Shown here: in pieces, positions 5,793 through 6,218 of the stretch
Position numbering within the stretch: the first letter of the stretch is position 1
How the letters are laid out: the number at the start of each line of letters is the position of its first letter
Source: CAVSWN01 sp046728115
GTDB taxonomy: Bacteria; Acidobacteriota; Vicinamibacteria; Vicinamibacterales; CAVVIG01
Assembly: GCA_046728115.1 (NCBI GenBank)
Contig: JBKPDW010000444.1
Span: forward strand, 1-6,218
Length of the DNA: 6,218 nucleotides
Direction of reading: 5' to 3'
Notes under the pieces: model-generated
The model's input: the letters and a program-made list of their open reading frames with translations, nothing else
What the model was told of the DNA's origin: nothing
The model's database searches: none
Program-made: the position numbers and the translations under genes

Positions 5793-6218
5793 GTGAAGCG
5801 TTTCATCAAACGGGCGGTCATCAAATGCGTCCAGCCCCCTTTGCGGGTCTGTGTCAATCTCGTGCAACGCGTACTCACAGTGGATGATCAAATTGACGAC
5901 GTCCTGACACGAGAGCACTTTCAGACAAGCGGTGACTATTTGAGCTACTGCCAGCGGAAGATCGTTGGCGACATCCATCGGCAGTATGGTCACATTAAGG
6001 TCCCTGGCACCTTGACTAGGCGGCCACATTATGTGTGGGGGGTGTTGAACGGCGCCTACCTTGCCCACGCGTTACGCATCAAACGGATTTCAGCGATTGA
6101 ATTTGGTGTGGCTGGTGGCAATGGCTTGGTGATTCTTGAACTGATCGCTCACAGGGTGGCGGATCTGGTGGGCGTGTGCGTGGATGTCTATGGGTTCGAT
6201 AACGGAAAGGGGTCTCCC
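5793..6218 (+). CDS. SAM-dependent methyltransferase-like protein, N-terminal part, 3' end outside window
   Basis: The frame is open from 5757 to the right edge, giving 142 codons from GTG 5793. The Rossmann motif I is IEFGVAGGNG at residues 102-111, followed by an amphipathic helix. Beta-2 is VCVDVYGFD at 128-136, then NGKGSP, matching class I methyltransferases of the FGVAGGNG...VYGFDTG type. The reaction beyond methyl transfer from SAM is unknown. The N-terminus is basic (VKRFIKRAVIKC), followed by about 90 residues leading to a PHYVWGVLNGAYLAHAL helix. GTG 5793 is preferred; an in-frame GTG at 5781 is the alternative, and neither has a good ribosome site. GC is low (about 52% at 6061-6120) and many codons end in A or T, unlike the left part of the window, which suggests horizontal transfer. 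Opposing minus-strand frames here are shadows. The catalytic C-terminal half is not visible. Confidence 0.82.
   Translation, partial: MKRFIKRAVIKCVQPPLRVCVNLVQRVLTVDDQIDDVLTREHFQTSGDYLSYCQRKIVGDIHRQYGHIKVPGTLTRRPHYVWGVLNGAYLAHALRIKRISAIEFGVAGGNGLVILELIAHRVADLVGVCVDVYGFDNGKGSP

Noticed and set aside
5787..6068. 93-codon minus-strand open frame (and the one at 5606-5878)
   Set aside because: Both overlap in antisense the methyltransferase-like gene starting at 5793, which has a clear SAM-binding motif; neither shows a domain of its own.
1..6218. CRISPR array, toxin-antitoxin pair or known defence operon
   Set aside because: No regularly spaced repeats and no recognisable defence or toxin domains were found in any frame.

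Overview
The window looks like a piece of a GC-rich chromosome or metagenomic contig from a Gram-negative soil or freshwater bacterium. Three blocks were counted by hand. Bases 4201-4260, inside the response regulator, are about 67% GC. Bases 4621-4680 are about 48% and bases 6061-6120 about 52%. The first gene is a large TonB-dependent receptor of the Oar/carboxypeptidase-regulatory type that is greatly expanded in Acidobacteriota, so an acidobacterium is the best guess. This rests on protein style only, because no rRNA or other marker gene is present.

Layout. Bases 1-1727 (+) are the C-terminal part of the TonB-dependent receptor, open at the left edge. Bases 1789-2622 (+) are a patatin-like phospholipase with an intact Ser/Asp dyad. 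Convergent to it, bases 2709-3653 (-) encode a class I SAM methyltransferase of the CmoB-like/DUF1698 type whose start is uncertain. The stretch just upstream of that gene appears to change reading frame and may hold a small or broken ORF (3592-3801). Bases 3869-4558 (-) are a complete OmpR/PhoB-type response regulator with no histidine kinase in the window. A 174-bp AT-richer gap with short direct repeats follows. Bases 4733-5332 (-) are the C-terminal catalytic half of a tyrosine recombinase that lacks its N-terminal domains and the first catalytic Arg box. Bases 5319-5507 hold an unrecognised short ORF in another frame. About 285 bp then have no convincing gene but contain several inverted repeats. 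Bases 5793-6218 (+) are the start of a second SAM-methyltransferase-like protein that runs off the right edge, begins with GTG and has lower GC than the left part.

The left 4.5 kb reads as ordinary chromosomal genes: outer-membrane uptake, lipid hydrolysis, methylation and signalling. The right 1.6 kb (decayed integrase, short ORF fragment, palindromes, GC-poorer methyltransferase) reads as the edge of an old integrated element or a genomic-island boundary. No complete multi-gene defence, secretion or biosynthetic system can be shown. The most useful leads are the integrase truncation junction, the repeats beside it, the palindrome cluster, and the transferred-looking methyltransferase at the right edge.
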